From NCBI RefSeq assembly GCF_963422545.1, contig NZ_OY730231.1:46664-110663 (forward strand): 64,000 nucleotides of DNA. Reading direction: 5' to 3'. Below are positions 44,491-53,432 of this stretch, piece after piece. The DNA comes from an uncultured Flavobacterium sp. (GTDB lineage: Bacteria; Bacteroidota; Bacteroidia; Flavobacteriales; Flavobacteriaceae). Position 1 is the first letter of the stretch. Every line of letters starts with the position of its first letter. The notes beneath the pieces are model-generated. The model saw only the letters and a program-made list of their open reading frames with translations. It had not been told where the DNA came from and did not search any database. The translations under genes were made by a program, and so were the position numbers.

Positions 44491-45135
44491 ATGTTTATAA
44501 AGATGAGACTGTTTGTAAAGAAGGTTTTATATTATTTTTTGAATACTACTTTGAAAACGGACAAAGTTATACTTTCGGGTTTTTCAAGGGGATTACAGAA
44601 TGTTGCTTTTGAGGGAAAAAATGCAGTGCCGGACCGTTGCAATTTTTCAGGAAAAATTAGCATTGGATATGGGACAACTTTAGGATATAATAATATATTA
44701 GGAGGAAATATTACTATTGGAAAGTATTGTCAAATTGGAGCAGATGTCGCAATGCATGCAACAAACCACCCAGTACACTACTTAACAACATATATTAACA
44801 CAAATTTATTTAAAGGAGAGTTGAATAAATTTAAAGAAAAAAATGAAATAATAATCGGTCATGATGTCTGGATTGGACATAATGTAATTATCGTTGGTAA
44901 TGTTAATATTGGAAATGGAGCAATTTTAGCAGCGGGTTCTGTAGTTACCAAAGATGTTCCTGCTTACAATATTGTTGCGGGAGTTCCTGCTAAATCAATT
45001 AATAAAAGGTTTTCGGATTCAATTATTAAAGAAATTGAGGATTTAGCTTGGTGGAATCTTTCGGACCAGGAATTAGAAAAAATAAAACCATTATTTTTTA
45101 AAGATTATCAAAATAAGAAAAGTATTTATGAGTAA
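44491..45135 (+). CDS. CatB-related hexapeptide O-acetyltransferase
   Basis: This 214-residue beta-helix acetyltransferase has DRCNFSGKISIGYGTTLG, IGKYCQIGADVAMHATNHP (with the catalytic-type histidines) and IGHDVWIGHNVIIVG, ending VVAGVPAKSINKRF. The tail DLAWWNLSDQELE is typical of the CatB/xenobiotic acetyltransferase subgroup, which in surface-glycan loci O-acetylates sugars. It is followed with an 8-base overlap by the CMP-sugar synthetase gene, so a nonulosonic acid is a possible target. Confidence 0.85.
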   Translation: MFIKMRLFVKKVLYYFLNTTLKTDKVILSGFSRGLQNVAFEGKNAVPDRCNFSGKISIGYGTTLGYNNILGGNITIGKYCQIGADVAMHATNHPVHYLTTYINTNLFKGELNKFKEKNEIIIGHDVWIGHNVIIVGNVNIGNGAILAAGSVVTKDVPAYNIVAGVPAKSINKRFSDSIIKEIEDLAWWNLSDQELEKIKPLFFKDYQNKKSIYE

Positions 45136-45790
45136 AACAATTGCTATAATCCCCGCCAGAGGAGGTTCAAAGCGCATTCCCCAAAAAAATATACAAATGT
45201 TGGGAGAATTTCCTTTGCTGGCACATTCAATTTTGTATGCACAGGAGAATAGTACAATAATAGATGATATTTATGTTTCTACTGATAATAAGGAAGTAAA
45301 AAAAATAGCATTGGAATTTGGAGCCAAAGTTATCGATCGACCAATTGCAATTTCAGGAGATTTGGAGCCAACTGTTTCTGCCTTGAAGCACGTCTTAGAA
45401 GTGGTTGAATCAGAGATTGAAAATGTTCTTTTATTGCAACCTACCAATCCGTTGCGTCCAAAAGATTTATTAAAAAAAACATTTGAAATATATAAGCAAG
45501 CAAATTATGATAGTCTGTTTACTGTTTCTAGAAATTATCATAAACTTGGAAAAATAATCGATAATAAATTTCAACCTTTTAATTATTCTATTGGTCAAAG
45601 AAGCCAGGATTTAGAGCCGCTTTTTTATGAAAATGGTTTGCTTTACATTACAAAAGCATCTTTAATTTTGGATAATATTATTATTTCAGAAAATGCTTTT
45701 CCATTTGAAGTAAATCATATTTTTGCACAAGTTGATATAGATACTCCAGAAGATTTAGATTATGCGAAATATCTTTATCAAAAACAGTAA
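45128..45790 (+). CDS. neuA: CMP-nonulosonic (sialic-type) acid synthetase
   Basis: This 220-residue cytidylyltransferase opens IAIIPARGGSKRIPQKNI, then has YVSTDNKEVKKIALEFGA, LLQPTNPLRP and the C-terminal QVDIDTPEDLDYA. It activates a 9-carbon acid with CTP to the CMP-sugar. The short length resembles LegF/PseF as much as NeuA, so the acid could be N-acetylneuraminic, legionaminic or a relative. It forms a three-gene cassette with the synthase and the hydrolysing epimerase downstream. Confidence 0.85.
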   Translation: MSKTIAIIPARGGSKRIPQKNIQMLGEFPLLAHSILYAQENSTIIDDIYVSTDNKEVKKIALEFGAKVIDRPIAISGDLEPTVSALKHVLEVVESEIENVLLLQPTNPLRPKDLLKKTFEIYKQANYDSLFTVSRNYHKLGKIIDNKFQPFNYSIGQRSQDLEPLFYENGLLYITKASLILDNIIISENAFPFEVNHIFAQVDIDTPEDLDYAKYLYQKQ

Positions 45791-45809
45791 ATCCTAAATT
45801 TTAAAAACA

Positions 45810-46850
45810 ATGAATCCATACATAGAAATTGCAGGTCGTAAAATTGGATCAGATTTTCCACCATTAGTTATTGCCGAAATTGGAATCAATCACGAAGGCT
45901 CTTTAGAAGTAGCAAAAGAAATGGTTGATGCAGCATATCGTGCTGGAGTTGAGGTAGTAAAACATCAAACACATATTGTAGAAGACGAAATGTCTGGTGC
46001 AGCAAAAAAAGTAATTCCCGGAAATGCAGATGTTTCTATTTATGAAATTATGGAAAGATGCTCGCTAAATGAATCTCAAGAGTTAGAACTAAAAAATTAT
46101 GTAGAAAGCAAAGGCATGATTTTTATTTCAACCCCATTTTCAAGAGCAGCTGCCGAAAGACTGAAGAAATTTGATATTCCGGCCTATAAAATTGGTTCGG
46201 GAGAATGTAATAATTATCCATTGTTAGAACACATTGCTTCATTTGGAAAACCAGTAATTTTAAGTACAGGGATGAATACAATAGAAAGTATTCAAAAAGC
46301 GGTTGCAATTTTTGATAAACATAACATTTCTGTTGCGTTATTACACACAACAAATTTATACCCAACGCCAATTCATTTAGTTCGTTTTGGTGCAATGGTC
46401 GAACTTCACGAGGCTTTTCCGGATAAAGTATTTGGATTAAGTGATCATACTTTAAATAATAATGCTTGTTTAGGTGCTGTAGCTCTTGGAGCAAGTATTT
46501 TAGAAAGACATTTTACAGATCATATGCAACGTACTGGCCCGGATATCATTTGCAGTATGGATGAAAAAGCTTGTCAGGAATTAATAGTTTCAAGTGCAGA
46601 AATTGCTTTGATGCGAGGAGGAACTAAAAAACCTGCTCTTGAAGAACAAGTTACGATTGATTTTGCTTTTGCTACCGTTTGTGCTATTAAACTAATTAAA
46701 AAAGGGGAGATTTTATCTAAAGAAAATATTTGGGTTAAACGTCCCGGAACTGGTAAAATTTTAGCAGAACACTTTAATGATTTAATTGGTAAAACTGCTG
46801 CTAGAGATATTGAAAATGACGAACAATTAGATTTTATTGATTTTGAGTAA
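45810..46850 (+). CDS. neuB: Nonulosonic acid synthase (NeuB family)
   Basis: This 346-residue enzyme condenses phosphoenolpyruvate with an N-acyl-hexosamine to form the 9-carbon acid. The TIM-barrel part shows VIAEIGINHEGSLEVAKEM, MIFISTPFSRAAAERL, YKIGSGECNNYPLLEHIA and GLSDHT, with ERHFTDH as the metal-ligand region. A C-terminal antifreeze-like SAF domain covers about 285-346 (WVKRPGTGKI). The spacing to neuA is 19 bases, and it overlaps neuC. Confidence 0.92.
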   Translation: MNPYIEIAGRKIGSDFPPLVIAEIGINHEGSLEVAKEMVDAAYRAGVEVVKHQTHIVEDEMSGAAKKVIPGNADVSIYEIMERCSLNESQELELKNYVESKGMIFISTPFSRAAAERLKKFDIPAYKIGSGECNNYPLLEHIASFGKPVILSTGMNTIESIQKAVAIFDKHNISVALLHTTNLYPTPIHLVRFGAMVELHEAFPDKVFGLSDHTLNNNACLGAVALGASILERHFTDHMQRTGPDIICSMDEKACQELIVSSAEIALMRGGTKKPALEEQVTIDFAFATVCAIKLIKKGEILSKENIWVKRPGTGKILAEHFNDLIGKTAARDIENDEQLDFIDFE

Positions 46851-47976
46851 TCCTAAAAAGAATATATTATTCCTTACCGGTACTCGTGCCGATTTCGGAA
46901 AAATAAAATCACTAATTCAAACTCTTGAAGAACAACAGGATTTTGAAGCTTTTGTTTTTGTTACAGGAATGCATCTACAGGAAATTTATGGCTATACATT
47001 GATTGAAATAGAGCGTTGCAATTTTAAAAACGTTTTTACTTTCAAAAATCATACACACGAAACTACTATGGATTTGACATTGGCCAAAACTATTGAAGGT
47101 TTGTCAAATTATTGCAAAACTATAAAACCCAGCATGATTGTAGTACATGGAGACAGAGTAGAAACACTTGCCGGTGCCATAGTAGGATCTTTAAACAATA
47201 TTTTGGTTGCTCACATTGAAGGCGGCGAAGTTTCAGGAACAGTAGATGAATTAATTCGTCATAGTGTGAGTAAACTAAGTCACGTACATTTTACGTCAAA
47301 TAAGCAAGCCGCAAAAAGGTTATTGCAAATGGGAGAAGTAAAAGAATCTATTTTTACCATTGGTTCTCCAGATATAGACATTATGTTTTCTAACAATCTG
47401 CCTTCTCTCGAAACAACAAAAAAATATTATGAAATTCCGTTTGATCATTATGCATTAGTAATGTTTCATCCTGTTACGACAGAATTTAATTCAATGAAAG
47501 AATATGTCATTACCTTTGTTGACTGTCTATTAAAAGATAATCGTAATTACATTGTTATTTTTCCAAACAATGATTTGGGAAGTCAATTCATAATTGACGA
47601 GTTTAAAAGATTAGAAGGAAATACAAGATTCAGAATTTTCCCATCATTGCGATTCGAATATTTTCTAACATTATTAAAGAACAGTCAATTTATAATTGGC
47701 AACAGCAGTGCAGGAATTCGCGAAGCTCCTTACTATGGAATACCAATTATAAATATAGGAACCCGCCAACAAAACAGAGCCATTCATGCAGATATTATCA
47801 ATGTCAATTATTCAGAAAAAGCCATTCTTGAGGCACTTTCTAAAATAGGTTCTCACAAAGTTCAGGTTTCAGATAATGACTTTGGAGAAGGAAATAGTAA
47901 CGAATTGTTTTTAAAATCACTAAAGAAAAACGATATTTGGCAGCTGAATCACCAAAAACAATTTAGAGATATATAA
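46837..47976 (+). CDS. neuC: UDP-HexNAc 2-epimerase, hydrolysing (NeuC family)
   Basis: This 379-residue enzyme releases a ManNAc-type sugar from a UDP-HexNAc for NeuB. Motifs are FLTGTRADFGKIKSL, VHGDRVETLAGA, HIEGGEVSGTVDELIRH and GNSSAGIREAPYYGIP. The start is TTG at 46837 (or the next TTG at 46843), inside the end of neuB; no ATG precedes the conserved core. If its substrate is UDP-GlcNAc the product is sialic acid; if it is a UDP-2,4-diacylamino-6-deoxy sugar the product is legionaminic-type. The locus contains candidate genes for the latter route (29724, 26159, 36371). Confidence 0.9.
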   Translation: MILSNPKKNILFLTGTRADFGKIKSLIQTLEEQQDFEAFVFVTGMHLQEIYGYTLIEIERCNFKNVFTFKNHTHETTMDLTLAKTIEGLSNYCKTIKPSMIVVHGDRVETLAGAIVGSLNNILVAHIEGGEVSGTVDELIRHSVSKLSHVHFTSNKQAAKRLLQMGEVKESIFTIGSPDIDIMFSNNLPSLETTKKYYEIPFDHYALVMFHPVTTEFNSMKEYVITFVDCLLKDNRNYIVIFPNNDLGSQFIIDEFKRLEGNTRFRIFPSLRFEYFLTLLKNSQFIIGNSSAGIREAPYYGIPIINIGTRQQNRAIHADIINVNYSEKAILEALSKIGSHKVQVSDNDFGEGNSNELFLKSLKKNDIWQLNHQKQFRDI

Positions 47977-48007
47977 TATCCCCTTTCTAATACCACTGTA
48001 AACACTT

Positions 48008-49441
48008 ATGTTTTTTAATTCAATAGCTTTTGCTGTTTTTTTACCAATCGTTTTTTTCTTGTATTGGTTTGTTTTCAATAAAACCAAAAGCACGCAAAAT
48101 GCTTTACTTATAATTGCAAGTTATTATTTCTATTCTTGTTGGGATTGGAGGTTTTTGTTTCTCTTGGTTTTCTCTACTTTTTTAGATTATTATACGGGGA
48201 TCCAAATAGAAAAAGGAAAATCAGAAAAAAGTCGAAAATTTTGGTTTTGGTTAAGTATTTTGGTCAATTTAGGCTTTTTAGGAATCTTTAAATATTATAA
48301 TTTCTTTGCCTCTTCTTTTTCAGAATTATTAAATTCAGTTGGAGTAAAGGGAAGTCCAATTTTACTGAATGTAATTCTTCCAGTTGGAATTTCCTTTTAT
48401 ACTTTTCATGGATTATCATATGTAATTGATATTTATTATAAGCGAATAAAAGCGGAGCATAATTTTGTCGATTATTCTCTATTTGTAAGTTATTTTCCAC
48501 TTTTAGTGGCTGGGCCAATCGAAAGAGCAACCCATTTATTGCCGGAAATAAAAGTAAAACGAGAATTTGATTTAGAAAAAGCAAAAGAAGGTATTTGTCA
48601 AATTGTTTGGGGATTGGTTAAAAAAGTTGTTATAGCAGATACTTGTGCTCCTTATGCCAACGCCATTTTTGACAATTATACTTCAATGAATTCTTTCTCG
48701 CTTATTTTAGGGGCCATATATTTTGCTTTTCAAATTTATGGAGACTTTTCAGGATATTCAGATATTGCACTTGGAGTCTCAAAATTGTTTGGTTTAGATT
48801 TATTACGAAACTTCAATTATCCCTATTTTTCAAGAGATATAGCAGAGTTTTGGCGTCGATGGCATATTTCGCTTTCGTCCTGGTTTCGCGATTATTTGTA
48901 TATTCCGCTGGGAGGAAGCAAAGGAGGGATTTGGATGAAAATTAGAAATACATTTATCATTTTTGTAGTCAGCGGATTTTGGCATGGTGCCAATTGGACT
49001 TATATTGTCTGGGGATTTATAAATGCTGTTTATTTCTTGCCATTGCTTTTGTCAAACAGTAACCGCAACAATATGGATTTGATCAAGTTGAAATTCAATC
49101 TTGATTCAACTAAAGTAATACTAAGTATTTTATATACTTTTTCATTAACGTGTATTGCGTGGGTATTTTTTAGGGCAAAAACTATTACAGATGCAGTATT
49201 GTATTTAAAACGTATTGTTACCAATGGCGATTTTAGTTTTCAATATTTGGATAATGAGCGTTATAGTTATGAATTGCTGCTTATGATTGGGCTTTTTGTT
49301 TTGATAGAATGGAATAATCGAACAAAAGTAGAACCTCTTTCGGGTAAAAAAAATATGTTTAAGTTAGCTTTAGCAATCGTAGCAATCATGGCTTTTGGAA
49401 CCTTTTCAGATTATAAAGAATTTATATATTTTCAATTTTAA
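48008..49441 (+). CDS. MBOAT-family O-acyltransferase (AlgI-like)
   Basis: This 477-residue membrane protein has about ten hydrophobic segments, the motif SYYFYSCWDWRF, and the MBOAT active-site region WHISLSSWFRDYLYIPLGG followed by the invariant histidine H326 in GFWHGANWTYIVWG. AlgI-type MBOAT proteins pass an acyl group across the membrane for O-acetylation of exported polysaccharide. It is followed by an SGNH-like partner whose start codon overlaps its stop. It lies 31 bases after neuC, so the nonulosonic acid may be what is acylated. Confidence 0.92.
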   Translation: MFFNSIAFAVFLPIVFFLYWFVFNKTKSTQNALLIIASYYFYSCWDWRFLFLLVFSTFLDYYTGIQIEKGKSEKSRKFWFWLSILVNLGFLGIFKYYNFFASSFSELLNSVGVKGSPILLNVILPVGISFYTFHGLSYVIDIYYKRIKAEHNFVDYSLFVSYFPLLVAGPIERATHLLPEIKVKREFDLEKAKEGICQIVWGLVKKVVIADTCAPYANAIFDNYTSMNSFSLILGAIYFAFQIYGDFSGYSDIALGVSKLFGLDLLRNFNYPYFSRDIAEFWRRWHISLSSWFRDYLYIPLGGSKGGIWMKIRNTFIIFVVSGFWHGANWTYIVWGFINAVYFLPLLLSNSNRNNMDLIKLKFNLDSTKVILSILYTFSLTCIAWVFFRAKTITDAVLYLKRIVTNGDFSFQYLDNERYSYELLLMIGLFVLIEWNNRTKVEPLSGKKNMFKLALAIVAIMAFGTFSDYKEFIYFQF

Positions 49442-50322
49442 TGAAACAGTTTTTAATTTATATAAGTAAAATTATTCTTATTGCAATTCTTGTGTCAATT
49501 GTATTAGATGGATTATTTACTGCGAGTTTTCTGCAAGCTAAAAACAGAGGGAAAATACAATCTGTTTTTAATTCTAAAGCTCAAAAGTACGATGTAATTA
49601 TCTTAGGATCATCACGTGCAAATAATCATTTCATAGCAAAAATGTTTCAGGATAAAGGACTAAAAACATTTAATTATGGTATGAGCAGTGGCCATTTATT
49701 TGAAGCTTCTTTAATGTTGAAATTAATGTTGGAAAGAAAATATGTCATTAAAAATGTTATTTTGGAAGCTGATTTAAGTCTTTCCAGCGAAAATCCGTCT
49801 GAAGGGATTTCGGCTGGGTTTTTACCTTTTATTCATAATTCAGATATTGTAAAAGAACATTTCGAAAAGCAAAATTTTTTTTGGGAATTGTATTATTTAC
49901 CATTTTATAGATATATTAAATATGACAGTAAAATGGGCTTTAGAGAGGCGTTTTCTTCTGCAATTAACAGGAGAACAAATGCTATGGATAATTTAGGATA
50001 TTATCCGTTACAAAAGCATAAAAATGGCAATATGAAAAACAATATTGTCAATTTGAACCCTTTGCCACACAATAAATATTACGAAGAAATTAAAAATATG
50101 TGCAAAGTTAATCATATTAATTTTATCGCCGTAATGACACCAATGTGTGAAAATGTTGTAGGGATGAATTATTTCGAAAAGGTGCACAAAGCTTATCCAG
50201 AAATTTATAATTATGAAAATGTCGTTATAGAGAATAAATATTTTTCATCCTGTGGACATATGACTGATAGCGGATCAAGAATATTTACTGCAAGGATATT
50301 AAAAGATTTTTTTAGCAAGTAA
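49441..50322 (+). CDS. SGNH-like partner of the MBOAT acyltransferase
   Basis: This 293-residue protein has one N-terminal membrane anchor (about 5-25) and an extracytoplasmic domain with DVIILGSSRANNHF, a GSS nucleophile-like block (S57/S58), and a C-terminal CGHMTDSGSRIFT that resembles the H/D block of SGNH hydrolases. Pairs of MBOAT plus an anchored SGNH protein (AlgI with AlgJ/AlgX, DltB with DltD) complete acyl transfer to the glycan. I infer the same role from the TAATG overlap with the MBOAT gene. The family is not one I can name precisely. Confidence 0.7.
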   Translation: MKQFLIYISKIILIAILVSIVLDGLFTASFLQAKNRGKIQSVFNSKAQKYDVIILGSSRANNHFIAKMFQDKGLKTFNYGMSSGHLFEASLMLKLMLERKYVIKNVILEADLSLSSENPSEGISAGFLPFIHNSDIVKEHFEKQNFFWELYYLPFYRYIKYDSKMGFREAFSSAINRRTNAMDNLGYYPLQKHKNGNMKNNIVNLNPLPHNKYYEEIKNMCKVNHINFIAVMTPMCENVVGMNYFEKVHKAYPEIYNYENVVIENKYFSSCGHMTDSGSRIFTARILKDFFSK

Positions 50323-50328
50323 TTTTTA

Positions 50329-51705
50329 ATGGAAAAAAATAAGATTGTACTGTTGTTTCCTGATGGAGTTGGAATTAGAAATTATCTATATACTAAAGTC
50401 TTTAATGAAGTAAAAGAAGATTTGGTCCTGTTTCATAATTTTGATACAGAGACAATAGAAGTAATTAAAAAAAATGTATTACTTGATGATGAAGTTACTC
50501 TTCCTACTTATAAAGAAACAATTAAAGAAAAGTTTTTGAGGGAATTAATTTGTCTTTCAAGGCTTTATTATAATGATAGGAAAGTTTCAAATTCAACACT
50601 ATTTGTTAATTGGAATTGGAATCAAAAGACATTTTCAAAAAAGATTTTTTATAAATCAATTGAATTTTTGGCACCCTTTTTTAAGGAATATTCAAGTATT
50701 TTGAATTTGGAAAAAAAATATCAGAAGGCAATACGTCAAAATTCCTTTTATAATGAGGTAAAAGATATTTTAAGAAAGATTGAGCCGTTGACTATTTTTT
50801 GTTCACATCAAAGAGCTTTAAAAGCTGCGACAATCTTTGCAGCTGCCACTGATTTGGGGATTCAAACAGATACAGTTATTTATTCTTGGGATAATCTCCC
50901 AAAAGCACGAATGGCTTTACGAGCTGATAATTATCTTGTTTGGTCCCATTATATGAAAGAGGAATTAGAATTGTACTATCCTGAAATTCCCGTAAACACT
51001 ATTCATGTTACTGGAACTCCTCAATTTGAGTTTTATCAAGATGAGAAGAATATTATTGATAGAGAAACCTTCTATAAAACCTATAATTTAGATCCAGATA
51101 AAAAGATTATTTGTTTTTCTGGCGATGATACAAAAACATCTCCCGATGATCCTGACTATTTGAGAGATATTGCCGAAGAACTTATAAAAGCTAATTTGCA
51201 AAACGAATATCAAATATTACTTAGAAGATGTCCGGTTGACTTTTCAGGAAGATTTGATGATGTTGTAAAGGAATATAAAGGTTTAATCAAAGAAGTTTCT
51301 CCATTGTGGTATTTTAGCAAATCAAAAGAATGGAATGCAGTTTATCCATCGATTGAAGATGTACAATTACTAGTAAGCACTGCTTTTTATTCGGATATAG
51401 TTGTGAATGTTGGGTCAACTATGGCTTTTGATTTTGCGATGTTTAATAAACCATGCGTTTTTATTAATTATGACCAGCAGGATAAAGTTGAAAAAGAGTG
51501 GTCAGTAAAAACAATATACCAGTTTCAGCATTTTAAAAGTATGCCAAATAAAAATGCTGTAATTTGGTTAAATAAAAAAGAAGAAATCGTTGATAAAATT
51601 ACCTTAAAAACGAATGTTAATTCTGATATGATTGAGTGGAGAGATATTGTGATTGAAGATTATAAAAATGCTTCAATGAAGATACAGCAAATATTTAAAA
51701 TTTAG
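50329..51705 (+). CDS. Unassigned GT-B-like protein, possible glycosyltransferase
   Basis: This 458-residue protein has no signal peptide or membrane segments. The central region reads TIFCSHQRALKAATIFAAA, YSWDNLPKARMALRADNYLV and VTGTPQFEFYQ. A C-terminal half follows with VVNVGSTMAFDFAMFNKPC, which looks like the donor-binding end of GT-B enzymes such as CDP-glycerol or sialyl-type transferases. It directly follows the nonulosonic acid/MBOAT genes, so a CMP-sugar transferase is an attractive idea, but no signature proves it. I do not recognise the family with confidence. Confidence 0.6.
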   Translation: MEKNKIVLLFPDGVGIRNYLYTKVFNEVKEDLVLFHNFDTETIEVIKKNVLLDDEVTLPTYKETIKEKFLRELICLSRLYYNDRKVSNSTLFVNWNWNQKTFSKKIFYKSIEFLAPFFKEYSSILNLEKKYQKAIRQNSFYNEVKDILRKIEPLTIFCSHQRALKAATIFAAATDLGIQTDTVIYSWDNLPKARMALRADNYLVWSHYMKEELELYYPEIPVNTIHVTGTPQFEFYQDEKNIIDRETFYKTYNLDPDKKIICFSGDDTKTSPDDPDYLRDIAEELIKANLQNEYQILLRRCPVDFSGRFDDVVKEYKGLIKEVSPLWYFSKSKEWNAVYPSIEDVQLLVSTAFYSDIVVNVGSTMAFDFAMFNKPCVFINYDQQDKVEKEWSVKTIYQFQHFKSMPNKNAVIWLNKKEEIVDKITLKTNVNSDMIEWRDIVIEDYKNASMKIQQIFKI

Positions 51706-51709
51706 TAAT

Positions 51710-52864
51710 ATGCATATCTGTTTTCTAACTAATGAATTCCCAAAAGAAGGTTTCCCCCATGGAGGGATAGGCACTTTTATTAAAACCTTTGCAACTACAT
51801 TAGTTAAAAAAAATATTAAAGTATCAATTATTGGAATTAATTATACTACAAATAATGAAACTGAAATTGCAGAAGGTGTAAATATTTATAGATTAGAAAA
51901 AAGTAAAATTAAAGGGCTATCTTGGTATTTTAATTGTGCAGCAATCAATAAAAAAATTAGGGAAATTCATAAACAAGATCCGATAGACATAATAGAATCT
52001 TCAGAACTTGGTTTTGCTTTCATATCTAAAATTAAAGTCATTAAATATGTAATTCGGCTTCATGGAGGACATCATTTTTTTGCCGAAAGTGAAAACCGGA
52101 AAATCAATAAATGGAAAGGATTCCAAGAAAAAAGATCTTTTAGTAAAAGCGATGCTTTTATTGCAGTTTCTCAATACGTAAAAAAACATACTGAGAAATA
52201 TTTAGATTACAATAATAAACCAATAGCCTACATAAGTAATCCTATTGATACAGATTTTTTTAAGCCAATAAACGAAAATGAATCTGATAATAAGATTGTT
52301 TTCGCTGGAACAGTTTGTGAAAAAAAAGGAATCCGACAATTGATCGAAGCTTTCGCATTTGTAAAAAAAGAGATTCCTGATGCTGTTTTAGAAATTTATG
52401 GGCGTGACTGGTTTTTTCCCGATGGAACATCATATATCGAGATGGTGAAAGAAAAAGAATTACCAAAAATAGGGAAAACGGCAGAAGATGTTTGTTTTAA
52501 AGGCACAATTTCATTTAATGATATTCCCAATGCATATTCGCAAGCTGCAGTATGTGTGTTTCCTTCACATATGGAAACTCAGGGTTTAGTTGCGCCAGAA
52601 GCCATGTCTATGGAAAAAGCGGTTGTTTTTACAAAACTAGGACCAGGGTCGGAAGCTGTAGAAGATTATAAAACGGGATTATTGTGTGACCCTTATAATC
52701 CAAAAGATATTGCTGAAAAAATTATCTGGTTTCTTTCAAACAAAGAAAAAAAAGAAACAATAGAAAAAGCTGCAAGGAAATTTGTGGTTCAAAAATACGG
52801 ACTGAATACTATTATGGATCAAAATATTGTTTTTTATAAATCGTTAATTAAATCTGAAGGCTAA
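51710..52864 (+). CDS. GT4-family glycosyltransferase
   Basis: This 384-residue GT-B enzyme shows FLTNEFPKEGFPHGGIGTF at the N-terminus, RLHGGHHFFAESENRK in the acceptor domain, and IVFAGTVCEKKGIRQLIEAF and FPSHMETQGLVAPEAMSM in the donor domain, with the EX7E glutamates. The TQGLVAPEAM form is common among Bacteroidota GT4 proteins. It follows the preceding gene by 4 bases; 13 bases separate it from the acetyltransferase gene. Confidence 0.9.
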   Translation: MHICFLTNEFPKEGFPHGGIGTFIKTFATTLVKKNIKVSIIGINYTTNNETEIAEGVNIYRLEKSKIKGLSWYFNCAAINKKIREIHKQDPIDIIESSELGFAFISKIKVIKYVIRLHGGHHFFAESENRKINKWKGFQEKRSFSKSDAFIAVSQYVKKHTEKYLDYNNKPIAYISNPIDTDFFKPINENESDNKIVFAGTVCEKKGIRQLIEAFAFVKKEIPDAVLEIYGRDWFFPDGTSYIEMVKEKELPKIGKTAEDVCFKGTISFNDIPNAYSQAAVCVFPSHMETQGLVAPEAMSMEKAVVFTKLGPGSEAVEDYKTGLLCDPYNPKDIAEKIIWFLSNKEKKETIEKAARKFVVQKYGLNTIMDQNIVFYKSLIKSEG

Positions 52865-52877
52865 AAAATCAAAAAGG

Positions 52878-53432
52878 ATGAATTTATTTCAACTCATAAA
52901 ATCAGATTACAAGAAATATAAAAAATATGGAGGAAGTTTCTTTGGGATTATATTTTTAACTCAGGGATTTTGGGCTGTTTTTCAATATAGAATAGCGCAT
53001 TTTATTTATTCGAAAATAAAATGGCAGCCGTTTCGATTTTTAGGATTATTCATGATGCTTATCAATCAAAAAGGTATTGAAATTGTAACAGGAATATCAA
53101 TTTCAGCAGCTTCAAAAATTGGACATTCATTTTACATTGGACATTTTGGGGGTATTATTATTAATGGAAATGCTGTTGTAGGTAATAATTGTAATATTTC
53201 TCAAGGAGTTACAATTGGCGTGTCTGGTCGTGGCGAAAAAAGAGGAGTTCCTGTAATTGGTGATGAAGTATATATTGGAGCAAATGCTGTTGTATCAGGA
53301 AATATTAGCATAGGAAATAGAGTTTTAATAGGAGCTTGTTCTATGGTAAATACTTCTGTTGAAGATAATTTGGTAGTTTTGGGAGTTCCCGCAGTTGTAA
53401 TATCACAAAACGGTTCTAAAGGCTACATTTAA
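52878..53432 (+). CDS. Serine acetyltransferase-like (CysE/EpsC-type) acetyltransferase
   Basis: This 184-residue hexapeptide-repeat protein has the CysE-like block GHSFYIGHFGGIIINGNAV, then NNCNISQGVTIGVSGRG and VYIGANAVVSGNISIGN. It lacks the long N-terminal helical domain of metabolic serine acetyltransferase. Forms like this in glycan operons (EpsC-type) probably O-acetylate sugars. The ATG of the next glycosyltransferase overlaps its stop. Confidence 0.85.
   Translation: MNLFQLIKSDYKKYKKYGGSFFGIIFLTQGFWAVFQYRIAHFIYSKIKWQPFRFLGLFMMLINQKGIEIVTGISISAASKIGHSFYIGHFGGIIINGNAVVGNNCNISQGVTIGVSGRGEKRGVPVIGDEVYIGANAVVSGNISIGNRVLIGACSMVNTSVEDNLVVLGVPAVVISQNGSKGYI

Noticed and set aside
46123..46494. 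123-codon minus-strand frame opposite neuB
   Set aside because: It is fully antisense to the conserved NeuB core and its translation has no family features.
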